Assembly (NCBI RefSeq): GCF_900188125.1
Contig: NZ_FZOW01000008.1
Span: 62,001 to 126,000, forward strand
Source: Rhodococcoides kyotonense
Lineage (GTDB): Bacteria; Actinomycetota; Actinomycetes; Mycobacteriales; Mycobacteriaceae
Direction: 5' to 3'
Length of the DNA: 64,000 nt
Positions 34,633 to 43,426 of the stretch are shown here, piece after piece; within the stretch, counting starts at the first letter, position 1, and each line of letters begins with the position of its first letter. The translations under genes were made by a program, and so were the position numbers. Below the pieces are notes generated by a model. The model was given only the letters and a program-made list of their open reading frames with translations, was not told where the DNA came from and searched no databases.

Positions 34633-36375
34633 ATGACCGATCGATCTGCACCTCACCTGCACGTCGCCCAGAGCGCGGAGGCCGAGTCTCATCATGCCGT
34701 CGACGCCGCGCTGTCCGATCTCGGCGAGGGCGAGAAGACGTGGGCATCGTTGTCCCTGTCGGACCGAGGTCGTCTGCTGGAGCGCGTTCGTGATCTCACC
34801 GTCGCGCACGGCCGGGAGTGGGTCACGGCGGCGTCGACGATCAAGGGGCTCGACGCGTCGTCGCCGCTCGTGGGCGAGGAGTGGATGTCGGGTCCGTACG
34901 CGTTCGCCAGTGCTGCGGCCACACTGGTCCACACACTCACCGCGCTCGATTCGGGCACCAGTCCACTCGCGTCCGCGACCTTCGGTTCGGCGCCGGGGAA
35001 TCGCACGACGGTACAGGTCCTGCCGATGAGCATCTACGATTCGTTGCTGCTCAGCGGCTTTCGAGCCGACGTCTGGCTGAACCCAGGTGTCGACGCCACC
35101 GCCGCGACACGGAATGCAGGATTGGCTCAGCTCGACCGGAGTTCCACGAACGGCATCGGTGTCGTTCTCGGCGCAGGCAACATCACGTCGATCGCGCCGC
35201 TGGACACACTGTACGAGCTGTTCGCACACAATCGCGTCGTCGCGTTGAAGCTCAACCCCATCACCGATCCGATGCTGCCGGTACTGACCACGGTCCTGGA
35301 ACCACTGATCGACGTCGGCGCAGTCCGAATCCTCACCGGCGGACCGGAAGTCGGCACGTATCTCGTCCACCACCCGTCGGTCGACCACGTACACATGACA
35401 GGTAGCTCCATCACACACGACGCCATCGTCTTCGGACCCGGCGAGACCGGCGCCGAACGCAAGGCGTCGAACGACCCGATCCTGACCAAGCCGATGACCA
35501 GCGAACTCGGCGGGGTGTCCCCGACGATCGTGCTGCCCGGAAAGTGGAGCCCCTCGGACATCGAGTTCCAAGCGGAACACATTGCCACACAACGACTCCA
35601 CAACAGTGGCTACAACTGTGTCGCGGCACAAGTCGTCGTGATCTCGTCATCGTGGCCGCAGCGCGACGAGTTCCTCGCCGCACTGAGAAACGCCTTCGAC
35701 AAGGCACCGGTGCGTCGCGCGTACTACCCCGGTAGCGACTCCCGCGTGTCCGGAGCGCGGACCAGCTATCCGCGGTCCGAACAACTGTCCGGTGGCCGCG
35801 TGCTGATCGGGGACATCGACCCCGGTGACGAAACCGCACTGCTGACCACCGAGTACTTCGCTCCCGTTCTCGGGGTGATCGAACTGCCGTGCACAGGTAC
35901 GACATTCGCCGAACGCGCCGTCGAGACCGCCAACGACGACTTCGTCGGAACACTCGGCGTCAACATCATCGCGCACCCGTCGACGATCGCCGAACTGGGA
36001 GACAAGTTCGAATCCCTTCTCGCCGAGCTTCGCTACGGAACGATCGCCGTCAACGCGTGGACCGGTCTCGGATTCCTCAGCGCCGCAGCGACATGGGGCG
36101 CCTTCCCCGGACACACCATCGACGACGTCCAGAGCGGAATCGGCATCGTGCACAACGCATTGTTGATCGACGGCGCCGAACGCACCGTCGTACGCGGGCC
36201 GTTCCGCCCTGCGCCGCGGTCGATCGTCAACGGCGAATGGTCGCTGTCGCCCAAACCGCCGTGGTTCGTCACCAACACCACCGCGGCCACGACGGGCAGG
36301 CTGTTGACCGGATTCGCCGGAAAGCCTTCGTGGGCAAAGCTTCCCGCGATCTTCGCGTCGGCACTGCGAGGATAG
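34633..36375 (+). CDS. Aldehyde dehydrogenase superfamily protein
   Basis: At 580 residues it is longer than typical (~490) aldehyde dehydrogenases but has the core motifs. NAD-binding ALKLNPITDP, the glycine motif MTGSSITHDAIVF, general-base region SELGGVSPTIVLP with the conserved Glu, and candidate catalytic Cys in NSGYNCVAAQ. The C-terminal segment around GTIAVNAWTGLGFLSAAATW is unusual. It should oxidise an aldehyde to an acid; the substrate is unknown, but the GMC oxidoreductase 9 bp downstream would supply aldehydes from alcohols. GGAG lies 9 bases before ATG 34633. Confidence 0.8.
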   Translation: MTDRSAPHLHVAQSAEAESHHAVDAALSDLGEGEKTWASLSLSDRGRLLERVRDLTVAHGREWVTAASTIKGLDASSPLVGEEWMSGPYAFASAAATLVHTLTALDSGTSPLASATFGSAPGNRTTVQVLPMSIYDSLLLSGFRADVWLNPGVDATAATRNAGLAQLDRSSTNGIGVVLGAGNITSIAPLDTLYELFAHNRVVALKLNPITDPMLPVLTTVLEPLIDVGAVRILTGGPEVGTYLVHHPSVDHVHMTGSSITHDAIVFGPGETGAERKASNDPILTKPMTSELGGVSPTIVLPGKWSPSDIEFQAEHIATQRLHNSGYNCVAAQVVVISSSWPQRDEFLAALRNAFDKAPVRRAYYPGSDSRVSGARTSYPRSEQLSGGRVLIGDIDPGDETALLTTEYFAPVLGVIELPCTGTTFAERAVETANDDFVGTLGVNIIAHPSTIAELGDKFESLLAELRYGTIAVNAWTGLGFLSAAATWGAFPGHTIDDVQSGIGIVHNALLIDGAERTVVRGPFRPAPRSIVNGEWSLSPKPPWFVTNTTAATTGRLLTGFAGKPSWAKLPAIFASALRG

Positions 36376-36384
36376 GGGAATACG

Positions 36385-37974
36385 ATGACCAACCCATCGA
36401 TCGCAGACTACGTCGTCGTAGGGGCCGGTTCGTCTGGCGCCGTTCTCGCGAACCGACTCAGCGCCGACCCGCGCAACAGCGTCGTACTCCTCGAAGCAGG
36501 GCCCGAGGACAAGAACAAGTTCGCACACATCCCCGCGGCGTTCTCGAAACTGTTTCGGAGCGAGGTGGATTGGAACTACGACTCGGAACCTCAGCCCGAA
36601 CTGAAGGGCCGCAGCATCTTCTGGCCACGTGGCAAGATGCTCGGTGGGTCGTCGTCGATGAACGCGATGATGTGGGTGCGCGGCTTCGCGGCCGATTACG
36701 ACGAGTGGTCGTCGCTCGCCGACTCGTCGTGGTCGTTCGAGAACGTCGTTCCCTACTTCAGGAAGATCGAGAGCATCGAGAATGCAACCGCTCTCGACGC
36801 CGGACGCTCGGGCCCGCTTGTCGTGTCGAACCAACGCAGCCCTCGCGCGCTGACGTCGTCGTTCCTCGATGCCGTCCGAGAGGCGGGCTACCCCGTCGAG
36901 GCCGCGAACAGGCCGGAGCCGGAAGGCTTTTCACAGACCATGGTCACGCAGAAGCGCGGAGCGCGCTGGAGCACGGCCGACGCGTATCTGAAGCCGATAC
37001 GAAAACGTGCCAACCTCACCGTTCTGACCGACGCGCAGGCAGTCCGCGTGGTGTTCGAGGGCTCGGCTGCCGTTGGGGTCGAATACGTCTCGGGCGGGAA
37101 GACGAGCATCGTCCGCGCCGCTCGCGAGGTGGTTCTCGCCGGTGGCGCCGTCAATTCACCGCAGCTGCTGATGCTGTCCGGCATCGGAGACAAGACGCAG
37201 CTCGACGCACACGGCATCGAGGTGCGGCATCACTCCCCGCACGTCGGCAAGAACCTGACGGACCATCTGGCCGCCCTGGTCGGCTGGAGTGTCGAGAAGG
37301 ATTCCTTGTTCTTCGCCGAGAAGATTCCCGAGTTGATCAACTACCTCACCCGACGACGCGGCATGCTCACCTCCAACGTCGCCGAGGCGTACGGATTCAT
37401 CAAGAGCCGCGACACCGTCCCGTACCCCGACGTCGAGGTGATCTACGCGCCTGCGCCGTTCTTCGACGAAGGACTCATCGCACCCGACGCGCACGCAGCC
37501 GTCATCGGATCGGTGCTGCTCAAGCCCGAGAGTCGCGGTGAGATCACGCTGCGCTCCGCGGACCCCTTCGCCAAGCCGATCATCGAACCGCGATACCTCA
37601 GCGATCCCGACGGAGTCGATCGACGCGCCATGATCGAAGGATTGCGCGTGTGCGTGGACATCGCGTCACAGCCAGCGCTGAAAGGACTGCTCGGCGACAT
37701 CGTCCGACCCTCCCTCGGACCCGACGTCGACGCCGAGCACCTGCTCACCGAAGCGCTCGAGCAGAACGCGCACACCCTCTATCACCCGGTCAGCACCTGC
37801 CGGATGGGCAGCGACGCGTCGAGCGTTGTCACCCCCGACCTGCGGGTACGCGGCGTCGACAAGCTGCGGGTCGCGGACGCGTCGATCATGCCCACGATCA
37901 TCCGCGGACACACTCACGCGCCCAGCGTGCTGATCGGGGAGAAGGCGGCCGACCTGATTCTGAGCGCCCGCTAG
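36385..37974 (+). CDS. GMC-family alcohol/choline oxidoreductase
   Basis: The 529-residue flavoprotein belongs to the glucose-methanol-choline family. The FAD-binding YVVVGAGSSGAVLANRLS is at the N-terminus, followed by LGGSSSMNAMMWVRG (GMC signature 1), GGAVNSPQLLMLSGIG (signature 2), and the active-site His region HPVSTCRMG and RGHTHAPSVLIGEKAAD. It oxidises a primary alcohol to an aldehyde, probably the substrate of the preceding dehydrogenase. The spacer is only 9 bp with AGGGGAA. It converges on the rhodanese gene with a 4-bp overlap. Confidence 0.88.
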   Translation: MTNPSIADYVVVGAGSSGAVLANRLSADPRNSVVLLEAGPEDKNKFAHIPAAFSKLFRSEVDWNYDSEPQPELKGRSIFWPRGKMLGGSSSMNAMMWVRGFAADYDEWSSLADSSWSFENVVPYFRKIESIENATALDAGRSGPLVVSNQRSPRALTSSFLDAVREAGYPVEAANRPEPEGFSQTMVTQKRGARWSTADAYLKPIRKRANLTVLTDAQAVRVVFEGSAAVGVEYVSGGKTSIVRAAREVVLAGGAVNSPQLLMLSGIGDKTQLDAHGIEVRHHSPHVGKNLTDHLAALVGWSVEKDSLFFAEKIPELINYLTRRRGMLTSNVAEAYGFIKSRDTVPYPDVEVIYAPAPFFDEGLIAPDAHAAVIGSVLLKPESRGEITLRSADPFAKPIIEPRYLSDPDGVDRRAMIEGLRVCVDIASQPALKGLLGDIVRPSLGPDVDAEHLLTEALEQNAHTLYHPVSTCRMGSDASSVVTPDLRVRGVDKLRVADASIMPTIIRGHTHAPSVLIGEKAADLILSAR

Positions 37975-38795
37975 CTGGGCCCGGTGGCGACCGGGCGCGA
38001 TGGGTCGTTGGACCACTGCGACCACGAGCCCGGGTACAGCGCCGCGTCGATACCCGCGATCGCCAGCGCCGCGATCTGGTGAGCGGCGGTAACGCCCGAT
38101 CCGCAGTAGACGCCGACCTCGTCGCTCACACCGGCGAATCGTGCACGCAACTGCTCGGCGGGGAGGAATCGGCCGTCGGCGTCCAGATTGGCCGACGTCG
38201 GCGCACTGACCGCCCCGGGGATGTGCCCGGCGCGGGGGTCGATGGGCTCGGTCTCACCCGTGTAGCGTTCGGCCGCTCGGGCGTCGAGCAATGTTCCCGA
38301 AATCGCCAGCGCGGACGCGTCGTCAGCTGTCAGAATCGGAAGGTGGCCTTCGCCGAGTTCGATGTCACCTTCCGTCCGCGCCGTTTCTTCGCCGGACGCG
38401 GTGTCGTTGCCGGCCTCGATCCACGCCTTCAGGCCCCCGTCGAGCATGGTGACGTGCTCCACCCCTGCCCACTTCAGCAGCCACCATGCACGAGCTGCAG
38501 CCGTGTTGCCCGTGTTGTCGTAGACGACGACGGGAACCCCGACGGTGACGCCCCATCGTCGCGCCGCGGCCTGCAGAGCGTCGATCGACGGCAACGGGTG
38601 CCTCCCGAGTTCGGGTGCACCGTGCTCGGCGAGTTCGGTGTCGAGGTCGACGAACACCGCACCGGGAATGTGGGCATCGAGGTAGTGCTGACGGCCTTCG
38701 GTATCGCCCAGAGCCCAGCGCACGTCGAGCACCACGGGCGGCACGAGACTTCCGAGTGCGGACTTGACGTCTTCGACCGTGCGGATAGGGCTCAT
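37971..38795 (-). CDS. Two-domain rhodanese (thiosulfate/mercaptopyruvate sulfurtransferase)
   Basis: The 274-residue protein has two rhodanese domains. The N-terminal one (~1-135) is inactive (WWLLKWAG, no Cys). The C-terminal one (~150-270) carries the active Cys in VGVYCGSGVTA. Such SseA-type enzymes move sulfane sulfur from thiosulfate or mercaptopyruvate to an acceptor. AAGGAG lies just 5 bases before ATG 38795, making this start clear; the 43 extra upstream residues of the longer frame are not supported. Confidence 0.9.
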   Translation of the reverse strand: MSPIRTVEDVKSALGSLVPPVVLDVRWALGDTEGRQHYLDAHIPGAVFVDLDTELAEHGAPELGRHPLPSIDALQAAARRWGVTVGVPVVVYDNTGNTAAARAWWLLKWAGVEHVTMLDGGLKAWIEAGNDTASGEETARTEGDIELGEGHLPILTADDASALAISGTLLDARAAERYTGETEPIDPRAGHIPGAVSAPTSANLDADGRFLPAEQLRARFAGVSDEVGVYCGSGVTAAHQIAALAIAGIDAALYPGSWSQWSNDPSRPVATGPS

Positions 38796-38935
38796 ACGAC
38801 TCCTTGTGGTTGATGTTCGGAGGTGAGCGTAACGATTGGTGGGCCTGGTCTTCCAGTCTCGACCCATCCGACTTCGACGTAGCGGCGAATCACCTACAAC
38901 GCTCGAGCAAACGCGAGCCAACAAGGGAGAAAAAG

Positions 38936-39619
38936 ATGCTTACGATTCGTAAAGTCATGGCCGCCACCGCAATCGGAGCGATGACACTCGTTCCTCTCGC
39001 CGCTTGTTCCAGCGACGACTCGTCGAGCAGCACCAGCTCCACGTCGGCAGCAGCCGAAACCACCGAGGCAACCCCCGCCCCCGTGGCCGAGGTCGACGAC
39101 CTCTCGGGTGGCGTCAGCACCGCCGTCGCACTCGATCCCGGATTCCTCGGAGCGTTGACGACCCTCGGCCTCACACCGGGAACCATCGGAACCGCAACTC
39201 TCGCAGACGGTTCCATCGCATTCCCGATCACCGGCGGAGACGTCAAGTACTGGGAGCCGGGCACCGTCGACCCCTACGTCCAGGGTGAGATCATGCACGA
39301 CGGCAGCGGACTGTCCCTCACCGCAGGTGACACCGTCGTCGAGCTGACCGACTTCGACATCGATCCGGGCACGTCGCTTCTGGCGGGTACCGTCACGGTC
39401 AACGGCTCCGTCGCTGCAGAAGATGCAGTCATCTTCGACCTCGACGGCCGCACGCTGAACCCGCTGGCCACCGGCCCCGACAACACCGCGATCCTGCAGG
39501 GCACCCAGGTCAAGATCTCCGAGACCGCTGCCGGCCTGCTGAACGACACGTTCAAGACCGACGCAGTCGCACCCGGCCTGCTGGTGGGCGTTGCCACCAT
39601 CACCATCGCCACTGCGTAG
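38936..39619 (+). CDS. Lipoprotein, possibly HtaA-like beta-rich domain
   Basis: The 227-residue protein has a lipobox VPLAAC (Cys23), so it is lipid-anchored on the outer face of the membrane. A Ser/Thr-rich linker (~26-55) leads to a beta-rich domain of ~165 residues with GTIGTATLADGSIAFPITGG and VQGEIMHDGSGLSLTAGD. This arrangement recalls HtaA-type heme-binding or related surface lipoproteins, but no Tyr/His ligand pair is evident, so I call it only tentatively. It is followed without gap by the molybdoenzyme, so they likely cooperate. AGGGAGA precedes ATG 38936. Confidence 0.65.
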   Translation: MLTIRKVMAATAIGAMTLVPLAACSSDDSSSSTSSTSAAAETTEATPAPVAEVDDLSGGVSTAVALDPGFLGALTTLGLTPGTIGTATLADGSIAFPITGGDVKYWEPGTVDPYVQGEIMHDGSGLSLTAGDTVVELTDFDIDPGTSLLAGTVTVNGSVAAEDAVIFDLDGRTLNPLATGPDNTAILQGTQVKISETAAGLLNDTFKTDAVAPGLLVGVATITIATA

Positions 39620-40864
39620 ATGAACACCGACACCGTGCGCAACTCACGGCGCGCACGGTTTCGCAGCCCGCTCCGCGGACCGTGGTTCACCTCGGTCCTC
39701 GGAGCGGTTCTGCTCGTCGGGCTTCCGATCGTCATCGTCACCGGACTGCTGTCCTACATGGCGTACGGCCCGCAATTCGGCCAGGCGATCCCCGGTGACG
39801 TCGGATGGCTACGTTTACCCCAGTTCGATTGGCCGACCGACCCGGCCTGGCTCTATCGCCTCACACAGGGTCTCCACGTCGGGCTCGGACTGATCCTCGT
39901 TCCGATCGTGCTGGCCAAGCTATGGTCGGTCATCCCGAAACTCTTCACGACGCCTCCCGTGCGCTCGATTGCCCAAGCGCTCGAACGCCTTTCGCTGATC
40001 GCATTGGTCGGCGGCATTCTGTTCGAGATCGTCACCGGCGTTCTGAACATCCAGTACGACTACATCTTCGGCTTCAGCTTCTACACCGCCCACTACTGGG
40101 GTGCATGGGTGTTCATCGCCGGCTTCGTCAGTCACGCAGTTCTCAAGGTGCCGTTGATGATTCGCACCTTGCGCGGCCGTTCGCTGATGCAGGCCCTGCA
40201 GGACGGTCAAGAGCAAGGCGATTCCGACCTCATCGCCGAGAACCCGTCGGAGCAGACCATCAGTCGACGGGGTGCCCTCGCGCTCGTGGGCGGTGGAGCA
40301 GCCTTCATCGCGCTCCTGACCGTCGGCCAGACGACAGGCGGATTCCTGCGCAACGCAGCAGTTCTCCTACCCCGTGGCCGGTCCTACGGCGACGGCCCCA
40401 ACGACTTCCAGATCAACCGAACCGCGTCCGCCGCACAGATCACCGACGACGTGACCGGCGCCGACTGGACTCTCGAACTGACAGGAGGTGCATCGCCCGT
40501 GTCGTTCACCCGGGATGCCCTCCTGCGGATGGAACAGCACACCGCGGACCTCCCGATCGCCTGCGTCGAAGGCTGGTCGACGGTGCAGACCTGGACCGGT
40601 GTGCGCCTTCGTGATCTGGCTGCGGTCGCCGGTGTGCCCGAGCCGACGTCCGCGCAGGTCACCTCCCTGGAGCAGAACGGGCCGTTCCGGCAGGCGATAC
40701 TGCAGTCCAACCAGGTGCTGCATTCGGATTCGTTGCTGGCGCTGCAGGTCAACGGCGCCGACCTGTCGCCCGACCACGGCTATCCAGCCCGCATCATCGT
40801 CCCGGCGATGCCCGGTGTGCACAACACCAAGTGGGTTGCGACGATCGAGTTCAGGACGAGCTGA
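39620..40864 (+). CDS. Cytochrome b561-like membrane domain fused to a molybdopterin oxidoreductase domain
   Basis: The 414-residue protein has a membrane part (residues ~20-205, four to five segments) with candidate heme ligands in TQGLHVGLGL, YTAHYWGAW and GFVSHAVLK. An exported part (~255-414) resembles the sulfite oxidase/MsrP fold, with the Mo-ligand Cys in LPIACVEGWSTVQTW and the C-terminal DHGYPARIIVPAMPG. This fuses in one chain what MsrQ (heme b) and MsrP (molybdoenzyme) do separately. Substrate unknown. A twin-Arg-like pair (SRRGAL) precedes the segment at 235-255. It starts right after the upstream stop. Confidence 0.8.
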   Translation: MNTDTVRNSRRARFRSPLRGPWFTSVLGAVLLVGLPIVIVTGLLSYMAYGPQFGQAIPGDVGWLRLPQFDWPTDPAWLYRLTQGLHVGLGLILVPIVLAKLWSVIPKLFTTPPVRSIAQALERLSLIALVGGILFEIVTGVLNIQYDYIFGFSFYTAHYWGAWVFIAGFVSHAVLKVPLMIRTLRGRSLMQALQDGQEQGDSDLIAENPSEQTISRRGALALVGGGAAFIALLTVGQTTGGFLRNAAVLLPRGRSYGDGPNDFQINRTASAAQITDDVTGADWTLELTGGASPVSFTRDALLRMEQHTADLPIACVEGWSTVQTWTGVRLRDLAAVAGVPEPTSAQVTSLEQNGPFRQAILQSNQVLHSDSLLALQVNGADLSPDHGYPARIIVPAMPGVHNTKWVATIEFRTS

Positions 40865-41340
40865 TGAAGCGATTCGTCCGTTTCTACGGTGCTCACCCAT
40901 TACACCTGCTCGTGATGGGTTTGGCGTTCGCGCTCATGGGATATGTGGTGTGGGTGGCAGGCATACGGACGTTCTGGAATCAGGACGTCTGGTGGCAGTC
41001 GATCGCAGTCTGGTTCGCAGGGGCTGTCATCGTCCACGATCTCGTGCTGTTTCCGCTGTACTCACTCGTGGATCGATCCTTGATCTCCGTGCGCACCAGG
41101 AGGGTTCGGTGGCGGGTATCACCGCTCAACTACATCCGAATCCCCTTGATTGGCAGCGCCCTGACGTTCGTCCTGTTCCTGCCCGGAATCATCGAGCAGG
41201 GCGCGGAAACCTACGTCACGGCAACAGGTCTCACCCAGGAACCGTTCCTCGGCCGTTGGCTCGTACTGACGGCATGCTTGTTCGGCGTCAGCGCACTCGC
41301 CTACGCACTCCGTTTCGCAACCACCAGGAGATCGACATGA
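40864..41340 (+). CDS. Small four-helix membrane protein
   Basis: The 158-residue protein has four hydrophobic segments (~12-32, ~46-68, ~88-110, ~126-148), the first loop being short. No enzymatic motif is seen; the single His in VIVHDLVLFPLY could bind heme or a metal. It lies between the molybdoenzyme (1-bp overlap, TGATG) and a methyltransferase (ATGA overlap), so it belongs to that operon and may help electron transfer. The family is not recognised. Confidence 0.7.
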   Translation: MKRFVRFYGAHPLHLLVMGLAFALMGYVVWVAGIRTFWNQDVWWQSIAVWFAGAVIVHDLVLFPLYSLVDRSLISVRTRRVRWRVSPLNYIRIPLIGSALTFVLFLPGIIEQGAETYVTATGLTQEPFLGRWLVLTACLFGVSALAYALRFATTRRST

Positions 41341-41999
41341 CCGTGACAGCCGACGAGCTGTTTCGCCGGGTCTCCTCCGGCCTCCCCTGTTGGATGGGGC
41401 ATTCCGACGGCACTCGTGAACCGCTCCCCATCGCCCGCTGGATGGGTGGGGAGGCGTCGAGCATCGAGGACCGCGTCGCGGACAACGGAATGATCGCGCA
41501 GTGCAGCGGGCCCACTCTCGACCTCGGTTGCGGCCCAGGGCGTCTCACCGAAAGGCTTGCACGACGCGGCATCTCGGCTCTTGGCGTCGACACCTCTCGT
41601 GAAGCCGTCGACCTGACCGTCGGACGAGGTGGTCGCGCGGTGCTGCGAGATCTGTTCGAGCCGTTGCCCGACGTCGGCGAATGGGCGTGCGTTCTCCTCG
41701 CCGACGGCAACATCGGCATCGGCGGAGACCCAGTGCGGCTTCTGCGTCGAGCTGCCGAACTGATCCGACCCGACGGCGTCATCATCGCCGAGGTCGACGC
41801 GCCCGGCCGCGAGGGCGTGACGCATCGAACCGTGCGCTGGGAGACCGACACGATGGTCGGCGACTGGTTCGCGTGGGCGAGCGTCAGCGCGGACGCGACG
41901 GTCGATCTGGCACGCACGGCGGGCTTACGCGTCGTCGATATCGCGTCTTTTCACGGTCGGTATTTTGCGCGCATGCGCTCCGCACCCGTGAGTGGATAG
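41337..41999 (+). CDS. Class I SAM-dependent methyltransferase
   Basis: The 220-residue protein has the SAM-binding motif TLDLGCGPGRLTERLARRG, then LGVDTSREAV, and a post-motif LRPDGV-like LIRPDGVIIAEVDAPG. It is the last gene of the lipoprotein-molybdoenzyme operon (ATGA overlap with the membrane protein). What it methylates is unknown; the association with the exported molybdoenzyme is conserved-looking but not explained by sequence alone. Confidence 0.8.
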   Translation: MTVTADELFRRVSSGLPCWMGHSDGTREPLPIARWMGGEASSIEDRVADNGMIAQCSGPTLDLGCGPGRLTERLARRGISALGVDTSREAVDLTVGRGGRAVLRDLFEPLPDVGEWACVLLADGNIGIGGDPVRLLRRAAELIRPDGVIIAEVDAPGREGVTHRTVRWETDTMVGDWFAWASVSADATVDLARTAGLRVVDIASFHGRYFARMRSAPVSG

Positions 42000-42002
42000 T
42001 GT

Positions 42003-42042
42003 GTGCCTGGCCCAACCATGCGCGCACGGGCGCGAAGCGCAC
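42003..42042. repeat. Dispersed 40-bp repeat, copy 1
   Basis: This element starts 4 bases after the methyltransferase stop. It matches 33 of 40 positions of the reverse complement of 61339-61378. Both begin GTGCCTGG and end GGCGCGAAGCGCAC. Its last base is part of the stop codon of the minus-strand gene ending at 42042. Confidence 0.7.
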
Positions 42043-43367
42043 TACCAATTCGTGAACAACAGGTGATTGATCAGCAACGCCGCCACGACCTGCAACGCCA
42101 GCCAGAACTTGTGCGTCCGGGCAGGAAGTACCGCGGGCGCGATCAGCATCCACATCGCGAACGGCAGCCAGATGCGTTCGGTCTCGGCCTTGCTGAGCTG
42201 ACTCAGATCCGCCATGACGACTGCTGCCAGCCCTGCCAGGACAAGCAGATTCACCGGTTGCAGCCGGGTGAAGATGCGCGGGAACGCGGCAGGTACGGCG
42301 AGCCCGAGTGCGCAGAACAACGCCGCGAAATTGGCCCAGCCCCAGTACGCGAACGGCCGATCCGTCGCGATGCCCTGGTAGTAGCGTTCCTGGACCAGCT
42401 CGTAGCCGTCGAACCACCAGAATCCGTACGCGGTGAAGATCGCCACGACGACGAGAGCGCCTGCAACAGCGCCGATCAACGGCCACGCGGTGCGTGCAGC
42501 GATCAAGACCGCGATCGCAGGCAGGCCCATCAACACGAGCCCGTAGTTGAGGTAGATCCCGAACCCGAGCAACAGACCGGCCGCGACGGACGCGGGCCAG
42601 CGATACTGCCTCGTCGAGATCGCAAGCAGCGCAATGCCCCACGCGACGACGCCCGCATAGAACGCGTCCGCGGACACAGCGAGCCAGATCGCGGCGGGTG
42701 CGATCGCCACGAAAGGCGCTGCCCGACGCGCCATCGTCTCGTCACCGAGCGCCTTCAGGGTCACCATGACCGCGACGGCCGCGCTGGTTCCGACGAGCAC
42801 GCACAGCGCTGCCGCCCAGGCGCCGCCGCTCAGACCGAGCCTGTCGAGCCACACGAAGGACAGCAGCGCGCCCGGCGGATGACCGGAGACGTGCGTCGTC
42901 CACGAGTCGGCTTGGTAGTCGAGTATGCGATCGGAGAAGCCGCGCAACGTCTCCGGGATGTCGGTGATACCGGGGACCTCGTGCAGATACTCGTCGGTCG
43001 ACGCGAGACGATCCACGAATCCGCGACGCCACCCGTCGATCATCGCGAGCGAGAAGGTCCACGCGCCCGACGCGGCCCACGTCGTCAGCAGCAGCTTGCG
43101 CCACGGCAACCGTCGCGCAATGTCCGGCCCCCACAGAACCGACGCGAGGCCGATCAGGATCGCGAACGGTGTACCCCACCCGAAGTGGATCTCGCGGAAC
43201 CCGAAAAGCGGTGCCGCGTCGGCAAAATCACGGACCTGCTGCGGCGTCCTGTTGATGATCGGGGTGATCAGCTCGTTTCCCAGGTACGGGACGACGAACG
43301 CCACGGCGACGAGCAGGGCAGCAAGGACAGCCGCGACGGATTCTCTCCAGTACCGGATAGCGTTCAC
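42042..43367 (-). CDS. Polytopic membrane protein (GT-C-like; Rv0541c-type)
   Basis: The 441-residue protein has about ten membrane segments from the first (residues 9-28) onward. An early exported loop carries Asp/Glu/His-containing motifs (FREIHFGWG), as in GT-C mannosyltransferases that use polyprenyl-phosphate sugars. In M. tuberculosis a similar membrane protein (Rv0541c) lies next to the same MTA phosphorylase, epimerase, GT2 and DUF2064 genes. Its exact role is unknown; lipoglycan or cell-wall glycosylation is plausible. It is divergent from the MTA phosphorylase gene. Confidence 0.7.
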   Translation of the reverse strand: MNAIRYWRESVAAVLAALLVAVAFVVPYLGNELITPIINRTPQQVRDFADAAPLFGFREIHFGWGTPFAILIGLASVLWGPDIARRLPWRKLLLTTWAASGAWTFSLAMIDGWRRGFVDRLASTDEYLHEVPGITDIPETLRGFSDRILDYQADSWTTHVSGHPPGALLSFVWLDRLGLSGGAWAAALCVLVGTSAAVAVMVTLKALGDETMARRAAPFVAIAPAAIWLAVSADAFYAGVVAWGIALLAISTRQYRWPASVAAGLLLGFGIYLNYGLVLMGLPAIAVLIAARTAWPLIGAVAGALVVVAIFTAYGFWWFDGYELVQERYYQGIATDRPFAYWGWANFAALFCALGLAVPAAFPRIFTRLQPVNLLVLAGLAAVVMADLSQLSKAETERIWLPFAMWMLIAPAVLPARTHKFWLALQVVAALLINHLLFTNW

Positions 43368-43426
43368 CTAACGTTTGTGCGAATGCATCGTTGCGCTCAG
43401 CATAGAAGAGGATGGAAGAGGGAACC

